Origin: Streptomyces indicus
GTDB lineage: Bacteria > Actinomycetota > Actinomycetes > Streptomycetales > Streptomycetaceae
Direction of reading: 5' to 3'
DNA: 64,000 nucleotides
Assembly: GCF_900100315.1 (NCBI RefSeq)
Contig: NZ_FNFF01000006.1
Location: 186,001-250,000, forward strand
This document shows, in pieces, positions 47,793 through 57,577 of this stretch. The translations under genes and the position numbers were made by a program. The first letter of the stretch is position 1. Every line of letters starts with the position of its first letter. The notes beneath the pieces were generated by a model that did not search any database, was not told the origin of the DNA, and was given only the letters and a program-made list of their open reading frames with translations.

Positions 47793-49121
47793 ATGCCCAC
47801 GCGCGAGCGGAACCGACCGCTGACGGAGCTTCTCGCCGCGGCCGGCTGGAGCGGGGGCGACCTCGCCCGCGCGGTCAACCGCCGTGGCCGCGACCGCGGT
47901 CTGCGCCTGCGCTACGACCGCACGTCCGTGGCGCACTGGCTCACGGGCAGCATGCCGCGCCCACCGGTGCCGGAGCTCGTGGCCGCCGTGCTGACCGAGC
48001 ACCTCGGCCGCACCGTGACGCCGGCCGACGCCGGGCTCGGCGGCGGGCGACGCGACGACACCACCGCCCGGCCCGTCACGGGCGCGCGGGACGCCCTGGA
48101 GCACTTGGTCGCCCTGTGCCGCAGAGACGACATGCCCGCGTACGGCGAAGGCGGGCCCGCCACCCCGTACGTATGGACGCATGTGCCGCAGTGGAGTCCG
48201 CCCGACAGCGCCTCCCCGCACGCGCCGCTCGCGGCCGCGCCGGTGCGGGAGATGGTCGACTGGTTCGCGCGGATGCTCCAGCAGCACGGCGGCGGTCATC
48301 TGCGCGGCGGGCTCCTCGGCGGGGTGGTCGACGGCGCGGGCCGGCTGCTCGTGGCGGCGAGTTCGGGGGCGGCGGACCACTGCCGCCTGGTGGCCACCGC
48401 CCAACTGGTCCATCTCCTGGGGGATGTCACCGAGGACGCCTGCCGCAGCGGGCTCGCGCAGCGCTACTACTGGCATGCGCTCGCGCTCGCGCGGGCCGCG
48501 GGGGACAGCCGGCAGTACGCGATCACGCTGCGCGTCCTGAGCGTCCAGGCGCTGCGCCGGGGGCATCTCGACCATGCGCAGGCGCTGATCGACGCGGGGC
48601 TGCGCGCGCTCGGGCCCGGCGGTGACGCCGCCACGCGCAGCTTCCTCTTCGCGGGGCGTGCGGAGGTGCTGAGCCGGCGCGGCCGGTACGACGAGGCGCT
48701 CGGCCTGCTCGACGAGGCGAGCGCGCATCAGGCGGAAGCGCCGCCGCAGGAGGGCCCGTTCGCGCATTACTCGCTCGCGGCCCTGCAATACCAGCACGGC
48801 GCGGTACGGATCGCGGCCGGTCGGCACGAGGAGGCCATCACGTGGCTCGACGCCTCGCTCGCCCGGCGCCCGCCGAGCGAACACCGCGCCGTGGCCCTGA
48901 CCCACGCCCGTATCGCCCGGTCCCACCTGGCCACGGGCGGCCTCGATGCGGCCTGCCGGCACTGGAGCGCGTTCCTCGAGCACTATCCGCAGGTGGACTC
49001 GGCCGCCGCGCGCGCCGCCCTGGACGCGGCCCGCCGCGACCTCACGCCGTATCTCCACCACGCCCGCGCCCGCGAGGTCCTGCGGCGGTTGCCGCGCCCG
49101 GCCCCGGCTCCCCCGCTCTGA
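47793..49121 (+). CDS. HTH + TPR transcriptional regulator, paralogue 3
   Basis: 442 residues from ATG 47793 with GGGAGGGG upstream. The HTH domain (LTELLAAAGWSGGDLARAVNRRGRDRG, LRYDRTSVAHWLTGSMPRPPVPELVAAVLTEHLGRTVTPAD) shares long strings with paralogue 1. A short linker and TPR-like repeats (about 150-440: RRGRYDEALGLLDEASAHQ, AAGRHEEAITWLDASL) follow. There is no TTA codon and no repeat insert. It lies directly upstream of the triple TTCAAC array and the decarboxylase gene. Confidence 0.87.
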   Translation: MPTRERNRPLTELLAAAGWSGGDLARAVNRRGRDRGLRLRYDRTSVAHWLTGSMPRPPVPELVAAVLTEHLGRTVTPADAGLGGGRRDDTTARPVTGARDALEHLVALCRRDDMPAYGEGGPATPYVWTHVPQWSPPDSASPHAPLAAAPVREMVDWFARMLQQHGGGHLRGGLLGGVVDGAGRLLVAASSGAADHCRLVATAQLVHLLGDVTEDACRSGLAQRYYWHALALARAAGDSRQYAITLRVLSVQALRRGHLDHAQALIDAGLRALGPGGDAATRSFLFAGRAEVLSRRGRYDEALGLLDEASAHQAEAPPQEGPFAHYSLAALQYQHGAVRIAAGRHEEAITWLDASLARRPPSEHRAVALTHARIARSHLATGGLDAACRHWSAFLEHYPQVDSAAARAALDAARRDLTPYLHHARAREVLRRLPRPAPAPPL

Positions 49122-49146
49122 CTGTCGCCCTCTCGGCCCGCCTCGA

Positions 49147-49224
49147 CAGGCGCCCCGTTCAAATCGGTTCAACAGGCACCCCGTTCAACCCAGTTCAACA
49201 GGTGCCCCGTTCAACCCGGTTCAA
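49147..49224. promoter_or_regulatory. Triple 26-bp direct repeat carrying six GTTCAA hexamers
   Basis: Units at 49147-49172, 49173-49198 and 49199-49224 each have CAGG(C/T)(G/A)CCCC, then two GTTCAA hexamers 10 bases apart (49157/49167, 49183/49193, 49209/49219). On the plus strand the pairs read TTCAAC-N4-TTCAAC (first copy TTCAAA). The array ends 117 bases before the decarboxylase start and is not part of any gene. It has the form of an operator for a protein that binds direct repeats. Confidence 0.65.
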
Positions 49225-49341
49225 CGGTCACACCCGCGAGGGACCCGTTCCCGGCCACGCCTCCCACGTTGGAGTGAGTGTGCAGCGCGGGCCCGCCGAA
49301 CCGCGGCGCGCCCGCACCGTGAGTCGCAGGAAGGACCCCTG

Positions 49342-50763
49342 ATGTCGCACTCCCCCGCCGGCAGCGGCCTGGAGATCCCGCAGGAGGAACTGCGCGCCCT
49401 GTTGCGCCGGTCCGCCGACTGGGCCGCCGACCACCTCGCCGCCGTGCCGGAAGGGCCCGTACGGCCGCATTTCCCGGAGGAGCAGGCCCGGTTGCTCGAG
49501 TCCGGCGCGCTCGACGAGGCGCCGCGCAGCCCCGAGGCCGTGGTCGACGACATCCTGGATCTGATCGCGCCGTACCCGCTGGGCAACGGCCACCCGGCCT
49601 TCTTCGGCTGGGTGATCAGCCCGCCGGCCCCGATCGGCATCGCGGCCGACCTGATCGCCTCGGCCGTCAACGCCAATGTGGGCGTGGGCGACCACGCCCT
49701 GAGCCGCCTGGAGCGCGGCGCGCTGCGCCAGGTGCGCGGCCTGCTCGGACTCTCCCCCGCCGGCGAGGGCGTGCTGACCAGCGGCGGCTCCATGGCCAAC
49801 CTGCTCTGCCTGACGGCCGCACTCCGCTCCGTACTGCCGGCCGAGGACGCGCCGGGCGCCCTGACCGCGCGCGAGTACGTCTTCTACCAGAGCAGCGAGA
49901 CGCACGCCTGCGTCGCCCGCGCCGTCCGCATGCTCGGCGGCACCCTGCGGACCATCCCCGTCGGCCCCGATCTCGCCCTGGACACCGACGAGTTGAGGAC
50001 GGCGATCGAGAAGGACCGGGCCGACGGGCTGCGGCCCGCAGTTGTCGCCTCCACGCTCGGCACGGTCGGCACCGGCGCCGTCGACGACCTGGTCACGATC
50101 GGCGCGATCTGCGCGGAGTACGGCCTGTGGCACCACGGCGACGGCTCGTACGGCGCCCTGTGGTCCGCCGTCCCGCGGGCCCGCGCGCTCTTCGCGGGCA
50201 TGGACACGCTGGACTCGGTCACCGTCGACCCGCACAAGTCGCTCAACGTGCCCATCGACTGCGGGGTCGCGCTGATGCGCGGCCAGGGCCTGCGGGCGGC
50301 GTTCTCGATGCTGCCGACGTATCTGCACCACGACGACGACCGGCCCTGGCTCAACGAGTACAGCGTGGAGCTGACCCGCTCGGGCAACCGTGTCCTCAAA
50401 CTGTGGTCGGTCCTGCGCATGCTGGGCCGCCGCGGCGTCATCGGCCTCCTGGAGCACCACCTGGACGTCGCCCGCCACCTCGCCGCCAGCGTCACGGCCC
50501 ATCCGTCGATGCGCCTGGTCGCGGACGCGAAGCTGTCGACGGTCTGCTTCGTGTACGAGGGCTGCGACAGCAAGGAGCTCGCCCGGCGGGTGACCGCCGC
50601 GGGCCGCGCCCTGATCGCGACGGTGGACATCCCCGGCCCCGACGGCCCGTTGACGGCGCTGCGCGCCTGCCTGTGCAACTACCGCACCACCACGGAGCAC
50701 GTCGACGTCCTCGTGTCCGAGATCGAACGGGCCGCCGCATCGCTCGCGGCCGAATCGAAGTAG
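49342..50763 (+). CDS. PLP-dependent group II (aromatic/acidic) amino-acid decarboxylase
   Basis: 473 residues from ATG 49342 with GGAAGGA upstream. Lys299 (TVDPHKSLN) binds PLP, Asp267 (HHGDGSYGA) contacts the pyridine nitrogen, and His188 (SSETHACVARA) stacks on the ring. FTSGGS-type phosphate binding appears as LTSGGSMANL. Size and motifs fit the AADC/TDC/diaminobutyrate decarboxylase family; the substrate cannot be assigned. The gene stands alone behind the triple GTTCAA array, which suggests tight control with the acyl cluster. Confidence 0.9.
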   Translation: MSHSPAGSGLEIPQEELRALLRRSADWAADHLAAVPEGPVRPHFPEEQARLLESGALDEAPRSPEAVVDDILDLIAPYPLGNGHPAFFGWVISPPAPIGIAADLIASAVNANVGVGDHALSRLERGALRQVRGLLGLSPAGEGVLTSGGSMANLLCLTAALRSVLPAEDAPGALTAREYVFYQSSETHACVARAVRMLGGTLRTIPVGPDLALDTDELRTAIEKDRADGLRPAVVASTLGTVGTGAVDDLVTIGAICAEYGLWHHGDGSYGALWSAVPRARALFAGMDTLDSVTVDPHKSLNVPIDCGVALMRGQGLRAAFSMLPTYLHHDDDRPWLNEYSVELTRSGNRVLKLWSVLRMLGRRGVIGLLEHHLDVARHLAASVTAHPSMRLVADAKLSTVCFVYEGCDSKELARRVTAAGRALIATVDIPGPDGPLTALRACLCNYRTTTEHVDVLVSEIERAAASLAAESK

Positions 50764-50965
50764 CGCCATCGAAGTAGCGCCGAAGAAACGTTGCCCCACC
50801 CTCGTCCCTACTGAGCCCGAACGTGAACCCACCCGACAGATCGGATAAGCATCAAAATATGCATACGTAGAAGCGCATGTCATCACCAAAACGACCCTCA
50901 CGCCTGGCCATGGTGTCGACGCACCACCAACCCCGACGCAGTTCCCCAGCCGTGGAGGTTGTCCC

Positions 50966-51139
50966 ATGCACGACCCGTTCGACGTGGCCCGGATCCTGTC
51001 CCCCGGCACACCTGCCCGCCCCCTGCCCCCGACCGCCGACACGCCCCCGCCCCCGCCGCACACCGCAACCTCCGACAGCCCCCCGGCCACGGCCCAGCAC
51101 CCCGCCCCCACCGACGGCAGCCCCCACCACGCGGGCTGA
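50966..51139 (+). CDS. 57-residue proline-rich orphan peptide
   Basis: The gene starts at ATG 50966 with a textbook GGAGGT seven bases upstream and encodes MHDPFDVARILSPGTPARPL followed by a Pro/Ala/Thr/His-rich tail ending in SPHHAG. No cysteine, signal peptide or membrane helix is present. The 200 bases upstream include an unusually AT-rich patch (50843-50875), fitting a strong promoter, and a perfect terminator follows 5 bases after the stop. The strong signals argue that it is expressed. I do not recognise the family; a peptide precursor, regulator or small structural protein are all possible. Confidence 0.65.
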   Translation: MHDPFDVARILSPGTPARPLPPTADTPPPPPHTATSDSPPATAQHPAPTDGSPHHAG

Positions 51140-51144
51140 CACCG

Positions 51145-51187
51145 ACGGCTCCGGGCCGGCACCACTGCGGTGCCGGCCCGGAGCCGT
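51145..51187 (+). terminator. Perfect 19-bp terminator of the small peptide gene
   Basis: 51145-51163 and 51169-51187 are exact reverse complements around ACTGC. It isolates the peptide gene from the lipoprotein-ABC operon that begins at 51308. Confidence 0.92.
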
Positions 51188-51307
51188 ATGGGAGACGGTT
51201 CTTGACGGCTTCTTCATCAGTTCTTCAACGGCCCGCGCCTACCTTCGCAGCCTGCCGCCGCCCGGTGAAGGGCCGGGCGGGGCGGTGTGGCGTGAAGGAG
51301 CCGGTTG

Positions 51308-51892
51308 ATGCGCGTACGGCGATGGGGGCGGACGACGGTGGTGGCGGTGGCCCTGGCGGCGGCCGTGACCGGGTGTTCCGGGGGCTCGGGGGACGGGGCG
51401 GGCGAGGAGGTCGCCCAGGTGTCGGAGGGCAAGCCCTCGGCCGAGTCCTCGGCGCAGCAGATCGAGTCGGAGCTCGAGGAGTACGTCGGGGGGATGCGCG
51501 AGTGGGTGGCCTGCATGCGCGCGGCCGGGGTCGATCTGCCCGATCCCGATGCCAAGGGCCAGGTCGAGATCGACATCCCGCCCAAGGAGTGGAAGAGCGA
51601 CCCGAAGTACACGGGCGCGCAGAAGAACTGCTCCGACCAGCACCCCCCACTGCCCGAGACCCTCGAGAAGTCGTTGCAGCCCGAGCCCACCAAGGAGGAG
51701 GTGGCCAAGCGCCGCGCGTACGCCTCCTGCATGCAGGAGAACGGCGCACCCGATTTCCCCGACGTGGGCGATGACGGCTACTTCGTCGAGGAGAACTGGG
51801 ACCAGGCCTCCGCGGGCGCGAAGCGGGCTGCCCGGACGTGCGACAAGTCCGTGTACGGAGTCGACAACTCCACCGTCGTTCCGAAGGGCTGA
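51308..51892 (+). CDS. Lipoprotein with duplicated cysteine motif
   Basis: 194 residues from ATG 51308 behind GAAGGAG. The signal peptide ends in a lipobox (AVTGC, Cys23). The mature part has ACMRAAGVDLPDPDAKG and, about 85 residues later, SCMQENGAPDFPDVGDDG: the same C-M-x3-G-x3-(L/F)-P-D pattern, each followed by another cysteine (KNCSD, RTCDK). Four cysteines outside the cell suggest two disulfides. It heads the operon with the adaptor, ABC transporter and two-component system, so it may be a substrate-binding or sensor accessory lipoprotein (inference). Confidence 0.85.
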   Translation: MRVRRWGRTTVVAVALAAAVTGCSGGSGDGAGEEVAQVSEGKPSAESSAQQIESELEEYVGGMREWVACMRAAGVDLPDPDAKGQVEIDIPPKEWKSDPKYTGAQKNCSDQHPPLPETLEKSLQPEPTKEEVAKRRAYASCMQENGAPDFPDVGDDGYFVEENWDQASAGAKRAARTCDKSVYGVDNSTVVPKG

Positions 51893-51898
51893 GCGGCG

Positions 51899-53148
51899 GT
51901 GGAGAAGACGAAGCGCAGGCGCGGCCCGCTCTGGATAGGCATCGGCGTCGTCCTCGTCGCCACCGCCAGCGGTGTCGGGGCGCTCGGCCTCGGCGGGGGC
52001 GGAGGCGGCGAGGGGGAAGCCGCGGCACAGCAGCGCACCGGCAGAACGGTCGCCGTGACCCGCGCCACGCTCACCGACCAGGCCGAGCTGGAAGGGAACT
52101 TGGGGCACGGCCCTGAGGTGCCCTTCCTCGTGAAGGCCGCGGGCACGGTGACCTGGCTGCCCGAGACCGGCACCGAGGTGAAGCGCGGGCAGGCCGTGCT
52201 GCGGGTCGACGACAAGCCGGTCGTGTTGATGTACGGGGCCTTGCCGGTGTACCGGGAGCTCGGCGTCGTACCTCCGCGGGAAACCCGTGGCGCGGACGGC
52301 GATACGCGCAGCGACGGGGGCGATACGGACACCGGCGGTACCGAAGCAAGCGGTACCGCAGAGGGCGGTACCGAAGCCGGTGGCAGCACCGGTGCACCCG
52401 CGGGCAGGCAGGCCCCTGCCACCCCCCTGCGCGGCATGGACGTCAAGCAGTTCGAGAGCAACCTCGCCGCCCTCGGTTACACCGGCTTCACGGTCGACGA
52501 CACCTACTCCGAGCTGACCGCACGGGCCGTGAAGGAGTGGCAGGAGGACCTCGGTCTGCCGCGGACCGGGCGGGTGGGCGTCGGGGACATCCTCTACGCA
52601 CCGGGCGCCGTCCGGATCTCCGGCAGCTCGGTGCGCGTCGGGGCGGAGGCCGCGGGCACACCGGTCAGCTATACGAGCACCAAGCGCATGGTGACCGTCG
52701 CCGCCTCCGCCGCCGAGACCGGCTGGGCGCGCCGGGGCACCGCGGTGCACGTCGAACTGCCCGACGGACGCACGGTCCGCGGCGAGGTGGGCGCGGTGGG
52801 CAAGGACGCGACCGCGCCGGACGGCGGGGGCGGCGAGGCGAGCGGCGGCGCGGAGGAGGGCGGCGGCAAGTCCGCGGCCGAGGTCTCCGTCACGATCACC
52901 TTCGCCGCGCAGAAGGAACTCGGCCGGCTCCAGTCGGGCCCGGTCACCGTCCGCTACGTCGTGAAGGAGCGCGAGAAGGTGCTCGCTGTGCCCGTGGCCG
53001 CCTTGGTCGCACTCGCGGAAGGCGGGTACGGACTCGAACGCGCCGACGGGCGCGGCTTCGTGGCGGTCGAGACCGGCCTCTTCGCCGGCGGCAAGGTCGA
53101 GGTGAGCGGACCCGGCGTGCGCGAAGGCATGAAGGTGAGGATCCCGGA

Positions 53149-53152
<4 letters not shown>
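51899..53152 (+). CDS. MacA-like efflux adaptor with peptidoglycan-binding domain
   Basis: 417 residues from GTG 51899, 6 bases after the lipoprotein stop. One N-terminal helix (about 11-31) anchors it; the rest is outside. A lipoyl/barrel-sandwich half-motif (GTVTWLPETGTEVKRGQAVLRVDDKPVVLMYG) is followed by a Thr/Gly/Asp-rich linker, then a PG_binding_1 domain (DVKQFESNLAALGYTGFTVDDTYSELTARAVKEWQEDLGL) and a beta-barrel domain. It should link the MacB-like permease to the cell wall and guide substrate export. The stop overlaps the ATPase start (GTGA). Confidence 0.9.
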
Positions 53153-53939
<787 letters not shown>

Positions 53940-53943
<4 letters not shown>

Positions 53944-55130
53944 CCCTCCGCCCCGCCCGCCTCACCCCCGCGGACCTGTTCCGCCTCGGCAGTACGGGCC
54001 TGCGCACCCGCCCGCTGCGGGTCTTCCTCTCCGCCCTGGGCATCGCCATCGGTGTCGCCGCCATGGTGGCGGTCGTGGGGATCTCCAGCTCCAGCCGGGC
54101 CGAAGTGGACCGGCGCCTGGACGAGTTGGGCACCAACCTGCTCCGGGTCGCCCCGGGCGAGACCGCGGGCGGCGACCTGACCCGGCTGCCGAAGGAGGCG
54201 GTGCCGATGATCGAGCGCGTCGGCCCGGTCGAGCAGGCCGCCGCCATCGGCGTCCTGCCCGACGCCCGCGTCTACCGCAACGAGCACATCCCCGCGGGCC
54301 GTTCCGGCAGCATCCAGGTCGCGGCCGCGGACGCCGGGCTGCTCACGGCCCTCGGCGCCGAGGTGCGCACGGGCCGCTGGCTGCCGGCGGCCACCACGGA
54401 GTACCCGGCCGTCGTCCTCGGCGCCAAGGCCGCCCAGCGCCTCGACGTGCACGAGCCGGGGCAGCGGCTGTGGCTGGGCGGCAGGTGGTTCGCCCTGGTC
54501 GGTGTGCTGCGCCCGGTGCCGCTGGCACCGGAGATCGACACCTCCGCGCTGATCGGCTGGCAGGCGGCCACCACGTACCAGCGCTTCGACGGGCACGCCT
54601 CCACCGTCTACGTACGGGCCCGCGAGGACCGGGTCCAGGCGGTACGGGACGTCCTGGCGGCGACCGCCAACCCGGCGCGGCCCGGCGGGGTCGCCGTGTC
54701 CCGGCCCTCCGACGCGCTGGCCGCCCGGGAGGCCGCCGAGTCGGCGCTGACCGGGCTGCTGCTCGGCCTCGGCGGGGTGGCGCTCCTGGTCGGCGGCGTG
54801 GGCGTCGGCAACACCATGGTCATCTCCGTCCTGGAACGCCGTCCCGAGATCGGCCTGCGCCGCGCGCTCGGCGCCACCAGCGGCCAGATCCGCGGCCAGT
54901 TCGTCGCCGAGTCCCTGCTCCTGTCGGCGCTCGGCGGCCTCGGCGGCACGTTCCTCGGCACGGCGATCACCGGCGGATACGCATCCGTGCGCGGCTGGCC
55001 CACCGCCGTGCCGCTGTGGGCGGCGGCGGCCGGAATCGCCGTGACGCTGGTGATCGGGGCGGTCGCCGGTCTCTATCCGGCGGTACGGGCCGGCCGCCTC
55101 GCACCCACGCAGGCGCTGGCGGGACCGTAG
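53940..55130 (+). CDS. ABC transporter permease, MacB/FtsX family
   Basis: 396 residues from ATG 53940 (ATGA overlap with the ATPase gene). The first helix is about 21-50, then a large extracytoplasmic MacB_PCD domain of about 220 residues, then three helices of the FtsX domain (LLLGLGGVALLVGGVGVGNTMVISVLERRPEIGLRRALG, LLLSALGGLGGTFLGTAI, AAAGIAVTLVIGAVAGLYPA). With the adaptor it forms a MacAB-like tripartite exporter of Gram-positives, commonly used for peptide toxins, lipids or envelope-stress relief. The substrate is unknown. Confidence 0.93.
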
Positions 55131-55187
55131 CGGAGGTTAAGTTGCCCACCAAGACAGGAGACGTACGTACCCAGGGAGAGGAGACCC

Positions 55188-55871
55188 GTGAGCGCCCGCA
55201 TCCTGGTCGCCGAGGACGACATCAAGCAGGCCCGGCTGATCCGGATCTACCTGGAGCGCGAGGGCCACGAGGTGCAGGTGGTCGCCGACGGCCGCTCCGC
55301 CCTGGAGCGGGCCCGCAGCACGCGGCCCGACCTGATCGTGCTCGACGTGATGATGCCGCAGGTCGACGGCCTGGACGTGACCCGCATCCTGCGCACCGAG
55401 TCCGAGGTGCCGATCCTGCTGCTCACCGCCCGCGCCACCGAGGAGGACATGCTGCTCGGCCTGGACCTGGGCGCGGACGACTACCTCACCAAGCCGTACA
55501 GCCCGCGCGAACTGACCGCCAGGGTGCGGGCGCTGCTGCGCCGGACCAAGCCCTCCTCGGCCGCGCCGGCCGTGCTGCGGGTGGGCGATCTGGAGATCGA
55601 CACCGCACGCTTCGAGGTGCGGGTGGCCGGGGAGCCCGTGGTCCTCACGGGCAAGGAGTTCGAGATCCTCGGCACCCTGGCCCAGGAGCCCGGCCGGGTG
55701 TTCACACGGGCGCAGATCATCGACCGTGTCTTCGGCTTCGACCGGAACGTACTGGAGCGGACGGTGGACGCCCACGTGATGAACCTGCGCAAGAAGCTGG
55801 GCACCACGGCGTACGTGGAGACGGTGTACGGCCGCGGCTACCGGATCTCGGACGGGACGGCAGGCTCGTGA
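55188..55871 (+). CDS. OmpR/PhoB-type response regulator
   Basis: 227 residues from GTG 55188 with GGAGAGGAG upstream. The receiver has Asp10-Asp11, phospho-acceptor Asp53 and Lys103 (LTKPYSPREL). A winged-helix effector follows (TGKEFEILGTLAQEPGRVFTRAQIIDRVFG, VYGRGYRI). It lies 57 bases after the permease gene and 40 before its kinase. It probably controls the lipoprotein-transporter operon, as in BceRS- or BaeSR-like modules (inference). Confidence 0.94.
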   Translation: MSARILVAEDDIKQARLIRIYLEREGHEVQVVADGRSALERARSTRPDLIVLDVMMPQVDGLDVTRILRTESEVPILLLTARATEEDMLLGLDLGADDYLTKPYSPRELTARVRALLRRTKPSSAAPAVLRVGDLEIDTARFEVRVAGEPVVLTGKEFEILGTLAQEPGRVFTRAQIIDRVFGFDRNVLERTVDAHVMNLRKKLGTTAYVETVYGRGYRISDGTAGS

Positions 55872-55911
55872 CCGCACCCTTCCCGAACAGCCCTGCCGGC
55901 GAGGCTTCCCG

Positions 55912-57525
55912 ATGAGCTTCCGCCTGCGCGCCCTCGCCCTGCTCATGCTCGTGGCCCTGACGGCCACGGCCGCGACCGCCTGGCTCACGCTGCGCCAGGT
56001 CAACCGCCAGGTCCGCGACTCCGTGGCCGCCGGCCAGCAGGAGGAGACCCGGATCACCGGGGAGCTGCGGCAGTACGGCTGGACGCACGGCACCTGGCAC
56101 GGTGTCTCCGCGACGGTCGCCGCACTGGCCCGCGACACCGGACAGCGGATCCGGGTGGCCACGGAGGACGGCGCGCTCCTCGCGGACTCCGACGCGCTGG
56201 CGGGCCGCGACCCCCGGCCGGTGAGCAGCCGCGCGCCGCTGTCCGTGGACGCGCGACCCCGCCTGGAGCTGCCCGCGGACGTACGGCCGCAGTCCTGGCC
56301 CAAGCTCACGTCGAGCGCGATCCTCAACTACCGTGCCGGCACCCCGTACGCGGCCTGTCTCACGGCGGCCGGTATCGGCGTCACGGCCGTGCCCGGCAAG
56401 CTGGGGATGCCCGAGGTCACCGCGAACGGGAAGGCGCCGGGCTGCCGGCGGGTCTGGAACGAGAACCCCTCGCTCGTCGCGGCGGACGTCGCCGCCCTCG
56501 AACCCTGCGCGAAGGATCCGCACCCCCAGACCTGTCTCCAGCGGGTCTTCGACGAGCGGATCGCCGACACCGCGCCGCCCCGGCTCCAGATCAGCCTGGG
56601 CGTCCGCGACCAGGCGCCGCCCACGCTGAACGTCGCCCCGACCGTGGCCGTCGCCGCGGGCGTCGCACTCGCCGCGATCCTAGGCGCACTGCTGCTCAGC
56701 CGGGCCGTGCTGCGCCCGATCCGGGCGATGACGGCCGCCGCCCGCCGGCTCGGCGAGGGCGATCTCGGCCAGCGGGTCCCCGTCTCCGGCCGGGACGAGA
56801 TCGCCGAACTCGGCCGTGCCTTCAACCGGATGGCAGGATCCATCCAGTCCGGCGAGGAGAGCCAGCGCCGTCTCACCGGGGACATCGCACACGAGCTGCG
56901 TACCCCGTTGGCCAACCTGCGGGGCTATCTGGAGGCGCTACGGGACGGCGTGGTCGAGCCCACACCGGAACTCCTCGACTCCCTGCACGAGGAGGCGATG
57001 CTCCAGCAGCGCATCGTCGACGACCTCCAGGACCTGGCCCTCGCCGAGGCGGGCGCGCTCACGTACCACCGCTCGGGGGTGGAACTGGCCGAACTCCTCG
57101 AAAGCTGCCGCGCGGCCCACGCGGCCCAGGCAACCACCGCCGGCATCACCCTGCGGGCCGAAATCGATGGCAGGGCAACGGTCTTCGCCGACGCGGACCG
57201 CCTGCGCCAGGCCCTCGGCAACCTCGTCGGCAACGCCCTGCGCCACACCCCGCCCGGCGGCACGGTGACGCTCCGCCTCGTCCCGCACGGCGAGCTGGCC
57301 ACCCTCCAGGTCCAGGACACGGGCTCGGGCATCCCGCCCGAACACCTCCCGCACCTCTTCGACCGCTTCTGGCGCGCGGACGCGGCCCGCGGCCGGGACA
57401 CCGGCGGCAGCGGCCTCGGCCTGTCGATCACCCGCCAGATCCTCACCGACCACCGGGCCACGATCGACGTGCAGAGCACGGTGGGCGAGGGCACGACGTT
57501 CACCATCGTGCTGGCGACGGTGTGA
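55912..57525 (+). CDS. Sensor histidine kinase with cysteine-bearing extracytoplasmic domain
   Basis: 537 residues from ATG 55912. TM1 is about 7-25, followed by an unusually large sensor (about 26-240) and TM2 about 243-263. HAMP (RPIRAMTAAARRLGEGDLGQRV), HisKA with His327 (DIAHELRTPL) and HATPase (NALRHT, GGSGLGLSI) complete it. The sensor contains four cysteines: 149, 178, 199 and 208. They could form two disulfides or bind metal. It pairs with the regulator at 55188 and is encoded beside a lipoprotein that also has four extracytoplasmic cysteines. Confidence 0.93.
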   Translation: MSFRLRALALLMLVALTATAATAWLTLRQVNRQVRDSVAAGQQEETRITGELRQYGWTHGTWHGVSATVAALARDTGQRIRVATEDGALLADSDALAGRDPRPVSSRAPLSVDARPRLELPADVRPQSWPKLTSSAILNYRAGTPYAACLTAAGIGVTAVPGKLGMPEVTANGKAPGCRRVWNENPSLVAADVAALEPCAKDPHPQTCLQRVFDERIADTAPPRLQISLGVRDQAPPTLNVAPTVAVAAGVALAAILGALLLSRAVLRPIRAMTAAARRLGEGDLGQRVPVSGRDEIAELGRAFNRMAGSIQSGEESQRRLTGDIAHELRTPLANLRGYLEALRDGVVEPTPELLDSLHEEAMLQQRIVDDLQDLALAEAGALTYHRSGVELAELLESCRAAHAAQATTAGITLRAEIDGRATVFADADRLRQALGNLVGNALRHTPPGGTVTLRLVPHGELATLQVQDTGSGIPPEHLPHLFDRFWRADAARGRDTGGSGLGLSITRQILTDHRATIDVQSTVGEGTTFTIVLATV

Positions 57526-57577
57526 GGGCACCGGTTGCGGTCGGCCGTACGCGTCCGCCCGGGCCGACCCGTACCCG

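Noticed and set aside
49147..49224. CRISPR-like direct repeats
   Set aside because: The 26-bp units are contiguous with no spacers, and no cas gene is present. They fit an operator array better.
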